A stretch of DNA of 7,245 bases, taken from Pseudomonadota bacterium. GTDB taxonomy: Bacteria > BMS3Abin14. Each line of letters begins with the position of its first letter. Positions within the stretch are counted from its first letter, which is position 1. The stretch is taken from positions 1 to 7,245 of the forward strand of contig QIFJ01000106.1 in NCBI GenBank assembly GCA_003229755.1. The letters run 5' to 3'. A program made the position numbers and the translations under genes. Below are positions 1 through 5,854 of this stretch, piece after piece. The notes below the pieces were generated by a model. It made no database searches, was not told the DNA's origin, and saw only the letters and a list, made by a program, of their open reading frames with translations.

Positions 1-1142
1 AATTTCTCCCTCGACTTCCTCTATCAGGAACAGGCTGTTTTTCAGTTCGCGCCACTTTCGGTAGATCTCCATTTCATATTTTCGGTTGACTTCGTCCCAT
101 CTCTTTGTGGCGAGGTCCAGGTCGTACTCAATAAAGTCGACTTTCAGGTCCCAGAACGAATCAACGCCCAGCGCCTTCTTGGCATGCGTGGCCATCCCGA
201 CGCCTTCTTTTTCCAGCTTGGAGAATATAACGTCCGTTCTGGCTGCGAAGTAACGACCCTCCAGTATGTATTTTTGTCCGTCCATGCTGAATAGCCAGTC
301 CAGAAAGATCTTCCCAACCGCTTCGTTAGGCGCGCCTTTTAGTAAAGCCACAGCCTCCGGAACCAGGATCGTTTTTTCCGGGAGCAAATCCCGTACGGGA
401 AAGCCATCTTTGCGGGCGGCCATTGCGTTCATTTGTGGCTGCGCAACCCCGATAGGAACTTCGCCACGGGCCACTAATTGCGTCGTATCCGTGCTGCCGG
501 TGGAGAAGCGTGCCAGCTGCGCCGCCAACAATCTGAGATATCTCCACCCTTCTTCTTCTCCAAAGCCCTGCAGGAGAATTTCAATGGTTTCATGCATTGT
601 GCCGGAGGCATATGGCAGCGTATGCACGATATTGCCTCTATAGATGGGGTTGAGCAGATCGTTCCACGTTCTCGGCGGCGGCAATCTTAATTTTTTTAAA
701 ACCTTTTCGTTGTATAGATTGGTAACGATCCAGGGCGCGAAAGCGGTCCAGTAACCACCCTTATCCTTTACCTTCATACCATGCCATTCGGCAGGAACCT
801 TATCCGAACCCTTTGGCGTGTAAGGGACGAGCAGACCCTCTTTCTTTAAAAGTTCATGCGCCGGGGCTCCAGCTCCCAGAAAAATGTCAGCATCCGGTTT
901 GCCACCCCATGCTCTCACTTTGTCCACGACGACCGGCCACCCGCCCGGCCGAACGAACGTGATTTTCACATCCTTACCATAGGTCTCCTTATAGTACGCT
1001 TTGAAACCCTGGCGGATAACTCTTTGTAAACGGGACCGACCCAGCCGAGTTTATCGGCCTGTGCCTGTACCGCAAAGGTTGGTAACAGTATAACCATTGC
1101 AAAGACCGTTGCGATTGTTGTGGTCAAGATTCTTTTACCCAT
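1..1142 (-). pseudogene. ABC transporter periplasmic substrate-binding protein, frameshifted and cut by the left window edge
   Basis: Extracellular solute-binding protein of the type-2 periplasmic fold (iron(III)/small-solute class), which would capture a ligand for an ABC importer. The ATG at 1142-1140 follows AAGGGGG at good spacing. The first 29 residues are a signal peptide: MGKR, a hydrophobic core, then an AQA cleavage site before DK. After 40 codons the frame breaks near 1020. From 1020 to the left edge there is one uninterrupted frame of 340 codons with family-like segments: FVRPGGWPVVVDKVRAWGG, PDADIFLGAGAPAHE, PWIVTNLYN, TWNDLLNP, and DWLFSMDGQKYILEGRYF. The two parts join if one base is restored, for example GAG-GTT in place of GAGTT, giving VYKE-VIRQGFKAYYKE. 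Everything else is well preserved, so either a recent mutation or an assembly error fits. No permease or ATPase lies in the window; they may lie beyond the left edge. Ligand unknown. The gene is led by a GEMM-I riboswitch. Confidence 0.82.
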
Positions 1143-1147
1143 TTTGA

Positions 1148-1154
1148 CCCCCTT
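1148..1154 (-). promoter_or_regulatory. Ribosome binding site of the substrate-binding protein
   Basis: On the minus strand AAGGGGG sits 5 nt before the ATG at 1142. This fixes the start of the signal peptide reading frame. Confidence 0.6.
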
Positions 1155-1230
1155 TTCACCGTCATTGTCACATTAAAAAAATTTAAAGTTCTTTAACCTC
1201 AATCACGATCTGCCGTAAACGTTTTCGACA

Positions 1231-1266
1231 TTAATCTAATACGTGATACCCCTCGATCACCTCCTT
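1231..1266 (-). repeat. Leader direct repeat C (Shine-Dalgarno-like, 36 nt)
   Basis: Third of three imperfect 36-nt repeats on the minus strand. It opens with AAGGAGGTGATC, a perfect complement of the usual 16S rRNA 3' tail, and ends with GTATTAGATTAA. By hand alignment without gaps it matches repeat A at 29 of 36 positions and repeat B at 28 of 36. A frame from GTG (1260) to TAA has 9 codons (VIEGYHVLD). Its SD-like start could be partly closed by the upstream CCTT in the run CCTT-taaaat-AAGG. Function unknown. Confidence 0.7.
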
Positions 1267-1276
1267 ATTTTAAAGG

Positions 1277-1312
1277 ATTTTCTAATACGTAATACCCCGC
1301 CACCACCACCTT
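1277..1312 (-). repeat. Leader direct repeat B (36 nt)
   Basis: Second copy of the leader repeat on the minus strand. It opens with AAGGTGGTGGTGGCGGGG and contains GTATTACGTATTAG. It lies between the terminator and repeat C. Its AAAGG can pair with CCTTT just upstream (CCTTT-actt-AAAGG). The segment GTATTAG (1288-1282) is complementary to CTAATAC at 1336-1330, so repeat B can be enclosed in a larger hairpin. The frame from GTG reads VVAGYYVLENPLK, similar to the frames in the other two copies. Confidence 0.65.
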
Positions 1313-1345
1313 TAAGTAAAGGGTTTGTGGTATTAGCTTAAACAT

Positions 1346-1391
1346 AAAAAAACCGGACATACCTCAGCAGTCATCTGCTTCGGCAGCCCGG
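1346..1391 (-). terminator. Intrinsic terminator of the riboswitch expression platform
   Basis: On the minus strand CCGGGC (1391-1386) pairs with GTCCGG (1358-1353), then TGCC with GGTA, then GCAG with CTGC around an ATGA loop. The hairpin is followed at once by seven T (1352-1346). The 5' arm is the same sequence as the conserved GCCGGGCTGCCGA segment of the GEMM-I aptamer (1392-1380). Aptamer folding and terminator formation should therefore exclude each other. Read simply, ligand binding would favour read-through into the substrate-binding protein gene, i.e. an ON switch. Confidence 0.82.
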
Positions 1392-1492
1392 CAATCTTCT
1401 TCCCCAAAAGAAGCAAATTTATTATGTATAAAGGAGACTCGACGCTTTCCGTCCTCGCCTCACAGCGAGTTTGGCTTTATCGGCATTTCATC
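1378..1492 (-). ncRNA. GEMM-I class riboswitch (cyclic di-GMP or cyclic GMP-AMP aptamer)
   Basis: Minus-strand leader of the substrate-binding protein gene. Conserved parts of the GEMM-I family can be read in order. First comes GCCAAAC (1475-1469). Then a stem CTCGCT/GGCGAG closed by the GNRA tetraloop GTGA (1469-1454). Then GGACGGAAAGC (1454-1444), matching the family GGGACGCAAAGC. Then GTCTCC, a second hairpin CTTCTT/AAGAAG (1413-1396), and GCCGGGCTGCCGA (1392-1380), matching the family GCCGGGTTGCCGA. The tetraloop would dock into the second helix. The differences from consensus are one extra C before CAAAC and G in place of C in GACGCAAAGC. The family binds c-di-GMP; the Ib subgroup, found in Geobacter relatives, binds cGAMP. 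The outer boundaries are approximate. Confidence 0.87.
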
Positions 1493-1508
1493 GTAAAACT
1501 GAATAACG

Positions 1509-1544
1509 TTAATCTGCTGCGAGATGCCCCGCCATCACCTCCTT
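1509..1544 (-). repeat. Leader direct repeat A (Shine-Dalgarno-like, 36 nt)
   Basis: First copy of the leader repeat, close to the predicted 5' end of the transcript and before the riboswitch. It opens with AAGGAGGTGATGGCGGGG and ends with GCAGCAGATTAA. A frame from GTG to TAA (1538-1509) has 9 codons (VMAGHLAAD). Translation from it is doubtful because the SD touches the start. The CAGCAG near its end, where repeats B and C have TATTAG, is complementary to CTGCTG in the descending arm of the downstream terminator. Confidence 0.68.
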
Positions 1545-1571
1545 GTTTTATGGGGTTTTATGGATATCTCT

Positions 1572-1602
1572 ATATATAATTAGGAATTGGAATCCAAGTC
1601 AA
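1572..1602 (-). promoter_or_regulatory. Predicted sigma70-type promoter of the riboswitch leader
   Basis: On the minus strand TTGACT (1602-1597) is followed after 17-18 nt by TTATAT/TATATA (about 1579-1573). The start of transcription would fall near 1565. This places all three repeats, the riboswitch and the terminator in a leader of roughly 420 nt before the ATG at 1142. It lies just beyond the stop codon of the upstream dehydrogenase gene, so the two genes are probably separate units. Confidence 0.6.
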
Positions 1603-1656
1603 GAAAGAAATGAAGCGAATCTATTTCAGTTTCAGTACGCCAGCGGATACGGCTGC

Positions 1657-3000
1657 TCAAGACAGCATTTCTATTGTCTCTTTGGCAGCACCTTTGAGAA
1701 TGCCCGTGTGAGCTGATATGTCGAGCACGGTGATCCTGTCTCTAATTGTCCGAGCTGAAATCGCGGCCAGGAAAAATTCATCTTTTGAAATACCAAGCGA
1801 TGGCAGTGTCATTTCAAGCCCTGTTCTCCGGATCAGGTCAATAAAAAAGTCCGGAGTTCCAACTTTGCTGAAAAGCACTTTGAGTTTTTGCCAGTTAATA
1901 GACAGTGCAGCGTCTAATTGCAAAAGTCGATCACGTTTTTTCAAAAACTGTTTTTCCACTTCGGATGCAAGGTTACCCCAAACAGAGGGGATATTGCGAA
2001 CGTCCGCTTCAAAAATTTTTTTGGCGCGATTTTTCAATTCCTTTTCTTCTGTAGCCGCAAGCTTCTGATAGCATACAGCGGAAAGTACAACCCCCGCACC
2101 TACCTGAATACCATGCAGATTCGGTTCTATCCCGGTGAGGTTCTCACGCATATCCAAAAAATGAGAAATTAAATGTTCGCCCCCGGATGCCGGAGCGCTT
2201 GAACCGGCAAGGCTCATTGCAACACCGGAATATAATAGTCCCTCAAAAAGCCCAAGCACGGCTTCTGGATCACCCTGATGAATTTTTTCTGGATGATTGA
2301 TATACGTACTTTCCGAGTCATTAACAATAGCTGACGGCAAGCTGCAATAGGTGCCATTGAACAGCAGAGACTCGGTCTGCCAGTCAAGGTCTGACACGGA
2401 TTTGGCCAGCACATCACAGAACCCGGCCTGTCGCAGCTTTAAAGGAGCATTTTGTATGGCCTGGGGATCAACATAGATAAACTGAGGGGGCAGCGCAGGG
2501 AGTGTCCTTTTTACGCCCTTAACTTTTATACCTGCGATTGACGATGTGTAGCCGTTCATGGATGGCGCCGTGGGTACCGACCAGTATGGAATCCCCCTTT
2601 TATCGGAAACATACTTTCCCAGATCGTTTATAGTTCCTGCCCCGACAGCAATGATCAAGCTGTGTCCAGTACTTAAATCATAAATTTGTTCCGCCAGCTT
2701 GTCTGTAGCGACCGAATCACCTGGCAACCTGACCAGTTGATATGCAAGAGAACGTTTTTCGAGCAGTTCCGAAACCAGTGCCCCTGCCGCAAGGTGAGTG
2801 TTTTCATCATCAAGGAGCAATACAGACTCTTTTGCATATATTTTTGCACAATCTTTAGCGAGTACGGAGTACGCATCTTCTGTCGAAACAACTTTGACCG
2901 AAGGAATTTTGTGTTCATACCCGCAGCTGCAAAGAGCCTTGCATTTTTTCGCATCGACTATGAGATGCCTGGGGAGATGTTTGTTATTGACACTGCTCAA
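1657..3000 (-). CDS. sn-glycerol-1-phosphate dehydrogenase, AraM/EgsA family
   Basis: Predicted NAD(P)H-dependent reduction of dihydroxyacetone phosphate to sn-glycerol-1-phosphate, the backbone stereoisomer of archaeal-type lipids; cytoplasmic. The protein has 447 residues and belongs to the iron/zinc-dependent dehydrogenase and dehydroquinate synthase-like fold. Visible motifs are the CxxxCxCGYEH segment at 20-30, the nucleotide-binding GAGTINDLGKY at 120-130, and PTAPSMNGYTS at 143-153. The metal ligands are likely D196 (FCDVLAKSVSDLDWQ), H276 (SGGEHLISHFLDM) and H296 (LHGIQVGAG). The start is TTG at 3000, preceded by GAGGA six nt upstream; the first internal ATG is far inside, at residue 148. 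The gene stands alone with its own promoter, and no prenyltransferase for G1P lies in the window. It is visibly richer in A+T than the kinase genes, which may point to transfer. The family is secure; the exact substrate is less so. Confidence 0.9.
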   Translation of the reverse strand: MSSVNNKHLPRHLIVDAKKCKALCSCGYEHKIPSVKVVSTEDAYSVLAKDCAKIYAKESVLLLDDENTHLAAGALVSELLEKRSLAYQLVRLPGDSVATDKLAEQIYDLSTGHSLIIAVGAGTINDLGKYVSDKRGIPYWSVPTAPSMNGYTSSIAGIKVKGVKRTLPALPPQFIYVDPQAIQNAPLKLRQAGFCDVLAKSVSDLDWQTESLLFNGTYCSLPSAIVNDSESTYINHPEKIHQGDPEAVLGLFEGLLYSGVAMSLAGSSAPASGGEHLISHFLDMRENLTGIEPNLHGIQVGAGVVLSAVCYQKLAATEEKELKNRAKKIFEADVRNIPSVWGNLASEVEKQFLKKRDRLLQLDAALSINWQKLKVLFSKVGTPDFFIDLIRRTGLEMTLPSLGISKDEFFLAAISARTIRDRITVLDISAHTGILKGAAKETIEMLS

Positions 3001-3045
3001 AAGGAATCCTCAAAATAATTAAAAACAGGAAAGGTTGTTTCTTAA

Positions 3046-3075
3046 TTGGCAGATTTTCTTATAGTGGAATAATTT
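3046..3075 (+). promoter_or_regulatory. Possible plus-strand promoter for the sensor kinase operon
   Basis: TTGGCA (3046-3051) and TAATTT (3070-3075) are 18 nt apart. The -10 box overlaps that of the predicted minus-strand promoter, so the two would compete. The leader to the ATG at 3373 would be about 290 nt. Apart from a short CGTTT/AAACG-type palindrome near 3122-3135 and a small GTCC/GGAC hairpin near 3216, I see nothing firm in it. This is a weak call in AT-rich DNA. Confidence 0.3.
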
Positions 3076-3099
3076 AAAATGAGAACAAATAGATGTCAA
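3071..3099 (-). promoter_or_regulatory. Predicted sigma70-type promoter of the glycerol-1-phosphate dehydrogenase gene
   Basis: On the minus strand a consensus TTGACA (3099-3094) is followed after 17 nt by TAAATT (3076-3071). Transcription would begin near 3064, about 64 nt before the TTG start at 3000. Confidence 0.6.
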
Positions 3100-3372
3100 T
3101 AACAGGGTGTTGTAAATGTATCGTTTAAAAAAACGGACTGATTCAGGGATTAAAAAGAGTGTAACACATTGAGAAGGAAGGCGGGAATTTCTGTCCGAGA
3201 TATTAACTGAACTAGTCCGGGAGGACCTGAAAGCAGATAGTTGAGAGGACCATTAACCGTAAACCATTCAAATGATTCCATGCCAGGATATGATAATATA
3301 CATAGCCGTCTTCGCGTATCCGGAAAAAGATCGGACGATGACTATACAAAGCATGTGGGACATTTGAAAGCC

Positions 3373-4995
3373 ATGAAACCGAAGAAACGTTTTTTCAGAT
3401 CATTTATCAAACCGTTTACCTTTCAGACACGAATGATCCTCCTGGTTACGGTGCTTATCATCTTTCAGTTGGGTCTGATGGGGATGATCTTTACGCATTC
3501 GATCGCCGAGTTGCTCGAGGACCAGATCGGCAAGAGAGCACTTCGGGTTTCCCAGACGGTCTCGCTGATACCAGGGATAAAAAAGCGCCTGATCGAAGGT
3601 GACCCTGAAGGCTGGATCCAGGAGGTTGCGGAAGATATCCGTCGGCAGACCGGCGCCGAATTCATCGTCGTCGGCGACAGGGAGGGCCGTCGTTACTCCC
3701 ACCCCAAACCTGACAGGCTGGGCAAGTTCATGGTAGGTGGCGACAATGCCCTCGCCCTGAAGGAGGGCAGGTCTTACGTTTCCAAGGCTGTCGGTACGCT
3801 CGGTCCATCCATCAGGGGTAAGACACCGATCCTGTCCGATGATGGTGACATCGTAGGAATTGTCTCGGTCGGCTACCTGATCGAGGATGTCAATAGCATC
3901 ATAAAACAGCGCCAGAGGGTAGTCTACTTTTACGTTGTCGTTCTGATCGTCGTGGGGATATGGGGTGCGGTTGTCATTGCAGGAAAGTTTAAAAGCGCGA
4001 TCTTCGGCCTTGAGCCCGAGGAGATAGCCAGGCTGTTCACCGAGCGCAGCGCCGTTCTCGAATCCATCCGTGAGGGGATTATCGCCATCGACAATGAAGC
4101 CAACATAACGATGGCCAACCAGGCGTCTCTTGACAATCTGAAACTGGAAACAGACTCGGAGATTATCGGCCGGAAACTGGATGACCTTTTCCCCAGGACC
4201 GGCATGATGAAAGTCCTGGAGACGGGAAAGCCCCTTTTCGACCGTATGGTTGTCATCGGGGAAAAGGAGATGATCTTCAACATGGTGCCGATCACGCACG
4301 ATGGAAAAATCGGCGGTGTGGTGGCCACCTTCAGACGGAAGGATGAGATCGACATACTGGCCCGTGAACTTTCCCACGTCAGGGAGTACTCGGAGATGCT
4401 CCGGGCGCAGACACACGAATACTCCAACAAGCTCCACACGGTCGCTGGATTGATCCAGATAGGGGCCAACCAGGAGGCTCTGGACCTGGTGTCTAAAGAG
4501 ACTACAGGTTACCAGAGCATCATCGGCTTCCTGACATCGGCTGTTTCGGACCCTCTTCTGTCTGGCATCATACTCGGAAAATATAATCGCGCTCAGGAAA
4601 TGAAAGTCGAATTTTCGGTGGACGAGGGAAGCAGCCTTGCCGATGTTCCCCAGTGGATCAGCCGTGAGAAGATCATCACGATCCTCGGCAACCTGCTCGA
4701 CAACGCGCTGGAGGCAACCAATAGTGCGAGAGGCCGAGGTAGAGCTGTCCGGTTATCCATGACCGATATGGGTAAACATATCATCATTGAAGTGGAAGAT
4801 TCGGGTTCCGGAGTGGCCGAAGGTGAGGAGGAGAAGATATTCCTGCCGGGAATCTCTTCCAAGGAACGGCCCCACGGCGGCATGGGCCTGCATCTGGTCA
4901 AGCAGGCGCTGGAAAGTCTCGAGGGGAACATTACCATAGGAGCGAGCGAGCTGGGAGGAGCGCTTTTTACCGTTATCATTCCCAAAGAAAGATAA
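3373..4995 (+). CDS. Sensor histidine kinase, DcuS/CitA family
   Basis: Membrane sensor for an external di- or tricarboxylate that phosphorylates the regulator encoded next. From the ATG at 3373 it has 540 residues, in the usual range for DcuS and CitA. Order of parts: TM1 at 21-41; a periplasmic PDC/CACHE sensor at about 42-182; TM2 at 183-204; a cytoplasmic PAS domain at about 221-330; the phosphoacceptor box with His348 (RAQTHEYSNKLH); and an ATPase domain with N-box GNLLDNALEA, G1 DSGSG and G2 GGMGLHLVK. RYSHP places Arg107 and His110 where E. coli DcuS has its ligand-binding Arg107 and His110, and LGPSIRGKTP gives a further Arg148. The open frame extends upstream to a TTG at 3241, but those 44 codons lack a well-placed ribosome binding site and would make an odd charged extension. 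The exact ligand (fumarate, malate, citrate or other) cannot be told. Confidence 0.9.
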   Translation: MKPKKRFFRSFIKPFTFQTRMILLVTVLIIFQLGLMGMIFTHSIAELLEDQIGKRALRVSQTVSLIPGIKKRLIEGDPEGWIQEVAEDIRRQTGAEFIVVGDREGRRYSHPKPDRLGKFMVGGDNALALKEGRSYVSKAVGTLGPSIRGKTPILSDDGDIVGIVSVGYLIEDVNSIIKQRQRVVYFYVVVLIVVGIWGAVVIAGKFKSAIFGLEPEEIARLFTERSAVLESIREGIIAIDNEANITMANQASLDNLKLETDSEIIGRKLDDLFPRTGMMKVLETGKPLFDRMVVIGEKEMIFNMVPITHDGKIGGVVATFRRKDEIDILARELSHVREYSEMLRAQTHEYSNKLHTVAGLIQIGANQEALDLVSKETTGYQSIIGFLTSAVSDPLLSGIILGKYNRAQEMKVEFSVDEGSSLADVPQWISREKIITILGNLLDNALEATNSARGRGRAVRLSMTDMGKHIIIEVEDSGSGVAEGEEEKIFLPGISSKERPHGGMGLHLVKQALESLEGNITIGASELGGALFTVIIPKER

Positions 4996-5003
4996 TGACA
5001 TAA

Positions 5004-5690
5004 ATGAAGCCCATACGAGTTCTGATTATTGAGGATGATCTGAGGATCTCCGAGATCCACCGACGGTTCACCGAAAAGGTGGAGGGATTCGAAGTAGTGG
5101 GGATCGCTAACAGCCTGTCGGATGGAGAGGATATGTGTAAGATCCTCGAACCGGAACTCATCCTTCTTGATCTCTATTTTCCGGACGGTTACGGGATCGA
5201 TCTTCTCCGGCAGATCCGCTCACGGCATCAGGAAGTGGACCTTATCCTGATCACCGCGGCCAAGGAGATCGGCCCCTTGAAGGATGCTATCAGGGGCGGT
5301 GTATTTGATTACATCATAAAACCCGTCGTCTTCTCACGGTTCGCAGAGGCGATGGAAAAGTACCGCAGCTACCATTTTGACATCGAAGGGGAACAAAAAC
5401 TCGAGCAAAAGGATGTGGATCGGCTCCTGGGTGTGACCCATGCTCCGCATGACAAGGAAGATTTTCCGAAAGGCATCGATCCACTCACCCTGAAGAAAGT
5501 ACATGGAGTCTTCACCATACCTCCGGATGAGGGTGTCAGTGCGGAGGAGGTCGGTTCCCTCCTCGGTGTCAGCCGAACCACCGCCAGGCGGTACCTGGAA
5601 TATCTTGTCTCAGGCGGCTTCTTGTCCGCCGATCTGATCTACAAGAAAGTGGGCAGACCGGAAAGAAGGTATTTCAGGCAAAGGAAGTAA
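5004..5690 (+). CDS. Response regulator, DcuR/CitB family
   Basis: Cytoplasmic transcription regulator paired with the kinase just upstream. Its ATG lies 8 nt after the kinase stop, so the two are surely cotranscribed. The 228 residues are typical of the family. The receiver domain at 1-120 has the acidic pair D11-D12, the phosphoacceptor D56 (ILLDLYFPDGYG), T84 and K106 (YIIKPV). The DNA-binding half has a helix-turn-helix at about 178-201 (VSAEEVGSLLGVSRTTARRYLEYL) followed by a GRPERRY wing-like end, as in DcuR, CitB and MalR. The ribosome binding site is weak (purine-rich AAAGAAAG inside the kinase end), consistent with translational coupling. Regulated genes are not evident; carboxylate transporters or fermentation genes are usual targets, and none is in the window. 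Confidence 0.92.
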   Translation: MKPIRVLIIEDDLRISEIHRRFTEKVEGFEVVGIANSLSDGEDMCKILEPELILLDLYFPDGYGIDLLRQIRSRHQEVDLILITAAKEIGPLKDAIRGGVFDYIIKPVVFSRFAEAMEKYRSYHFDIEGEQKLEQKDVDRLLGVTHAPHDKEDFPKGIDPLTLKKVHGVFTIPPDEGVSAEEVGSLLGVSRTTARRYLEYLVSGGFLSADLIYKKVGRPERRYFRQRK

Positions 5691-5707
5691 CCTCCGGCGT
5701 TAGTCCC

Positions 5708-5748
5708 ACTGAACAACATCAGGAAGATGTCTTTATGGCTTTTTCAGT
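5708..5748 (+). terminator. Possible weak terminator after the two-component genes
   Basis: Nested short stems ACTGAA/TTCAGT (5708-5713 and 5743-5748) and ACATC/GATGT (5716-5730) lie 18 nt after the regulator stop, with TTTTT within the outer 3' arm. The stems are short and no clean U-run follows the outer one, so read-through into thyX is possible. Confidence 0.25.
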
Positions 5749-5776
5749 CAAAATTCCAGGATCTCCAATTTTCCGA

Positions 5777-5804
5777 TTACCATTTTTTAATCCTTTGCTA
5801 TAGT
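5777..5804 (+). promoter_or_regulatory. Possible thyX promoter
   Basis: TTACCA (5777-5782) and TATAGT (5799-5804) are separated by 16 nt, giving a leader of about 45 nt to the GTG start. It suggests that thyX is transcribed independently of the two-component operon. Confidence 0.45.
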
Positions 5805-5843
5805 GTATTTTCAATCAGGACTTGAACACAATACTTCCCCTTT

Positions 5844-5848
5844 GGAGG
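5844..5848 (+). promoter_or_regulatory. Ribosome binding site that decides the thyX start
   Basis: GGAGG lies 6 nt before GTG at 5855. The longer reading frame back to TTG at 5822 has no such site. An ATG at 5853 is directly followed by TGA and overlaps the GTG (ATGTGA). Confidence 0.7.
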
Positions 5849-5854
5849 CTAGAT

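Noticed and set aside
266..690. Plus-strand open frames opposite the binding protein
   Set aside because: They are antisense shadows of the conserved 340-codon minus-strand frame and show no recognisable motifs.
1163..1195. AT-rich hairpin TTAAA/TTTAA with a T-run just before the binding protein start
   Set aside because: The stem is about five A-U pairs, too weak to be called a terminator, and it lies upstream of the gene's own start.
3173..3244. Short peptide-like frame before the kinase (ending in REDLKADS)
   Set aside because: It has no acceptable start codon and no second copy or family resemblance; probably chance.
3241..3372. N-terminal extension of the sensor kinase to a TTG start
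   Set aside because: The GGGAGG near 3219 is 16 nt from this TTG, too far. The 44 residues are charged and unlike the family, and the ATG at 3373 gives the normal length and the DcuS residue numbering.
3400..4437. 345-codon open frame on the minus strand inside the kinase gene
   Set aside because: It is a shadow of the kinase reading frame, with no family-like motif and no ribosome binding site; the plus-strand product has full domain structure.
5822..5854. N-terminal extension of thyX to TTG 5822
   Set aside because: No ribosome binding site precedes it, while GGAGG stands 6 nt before GTG 5855.
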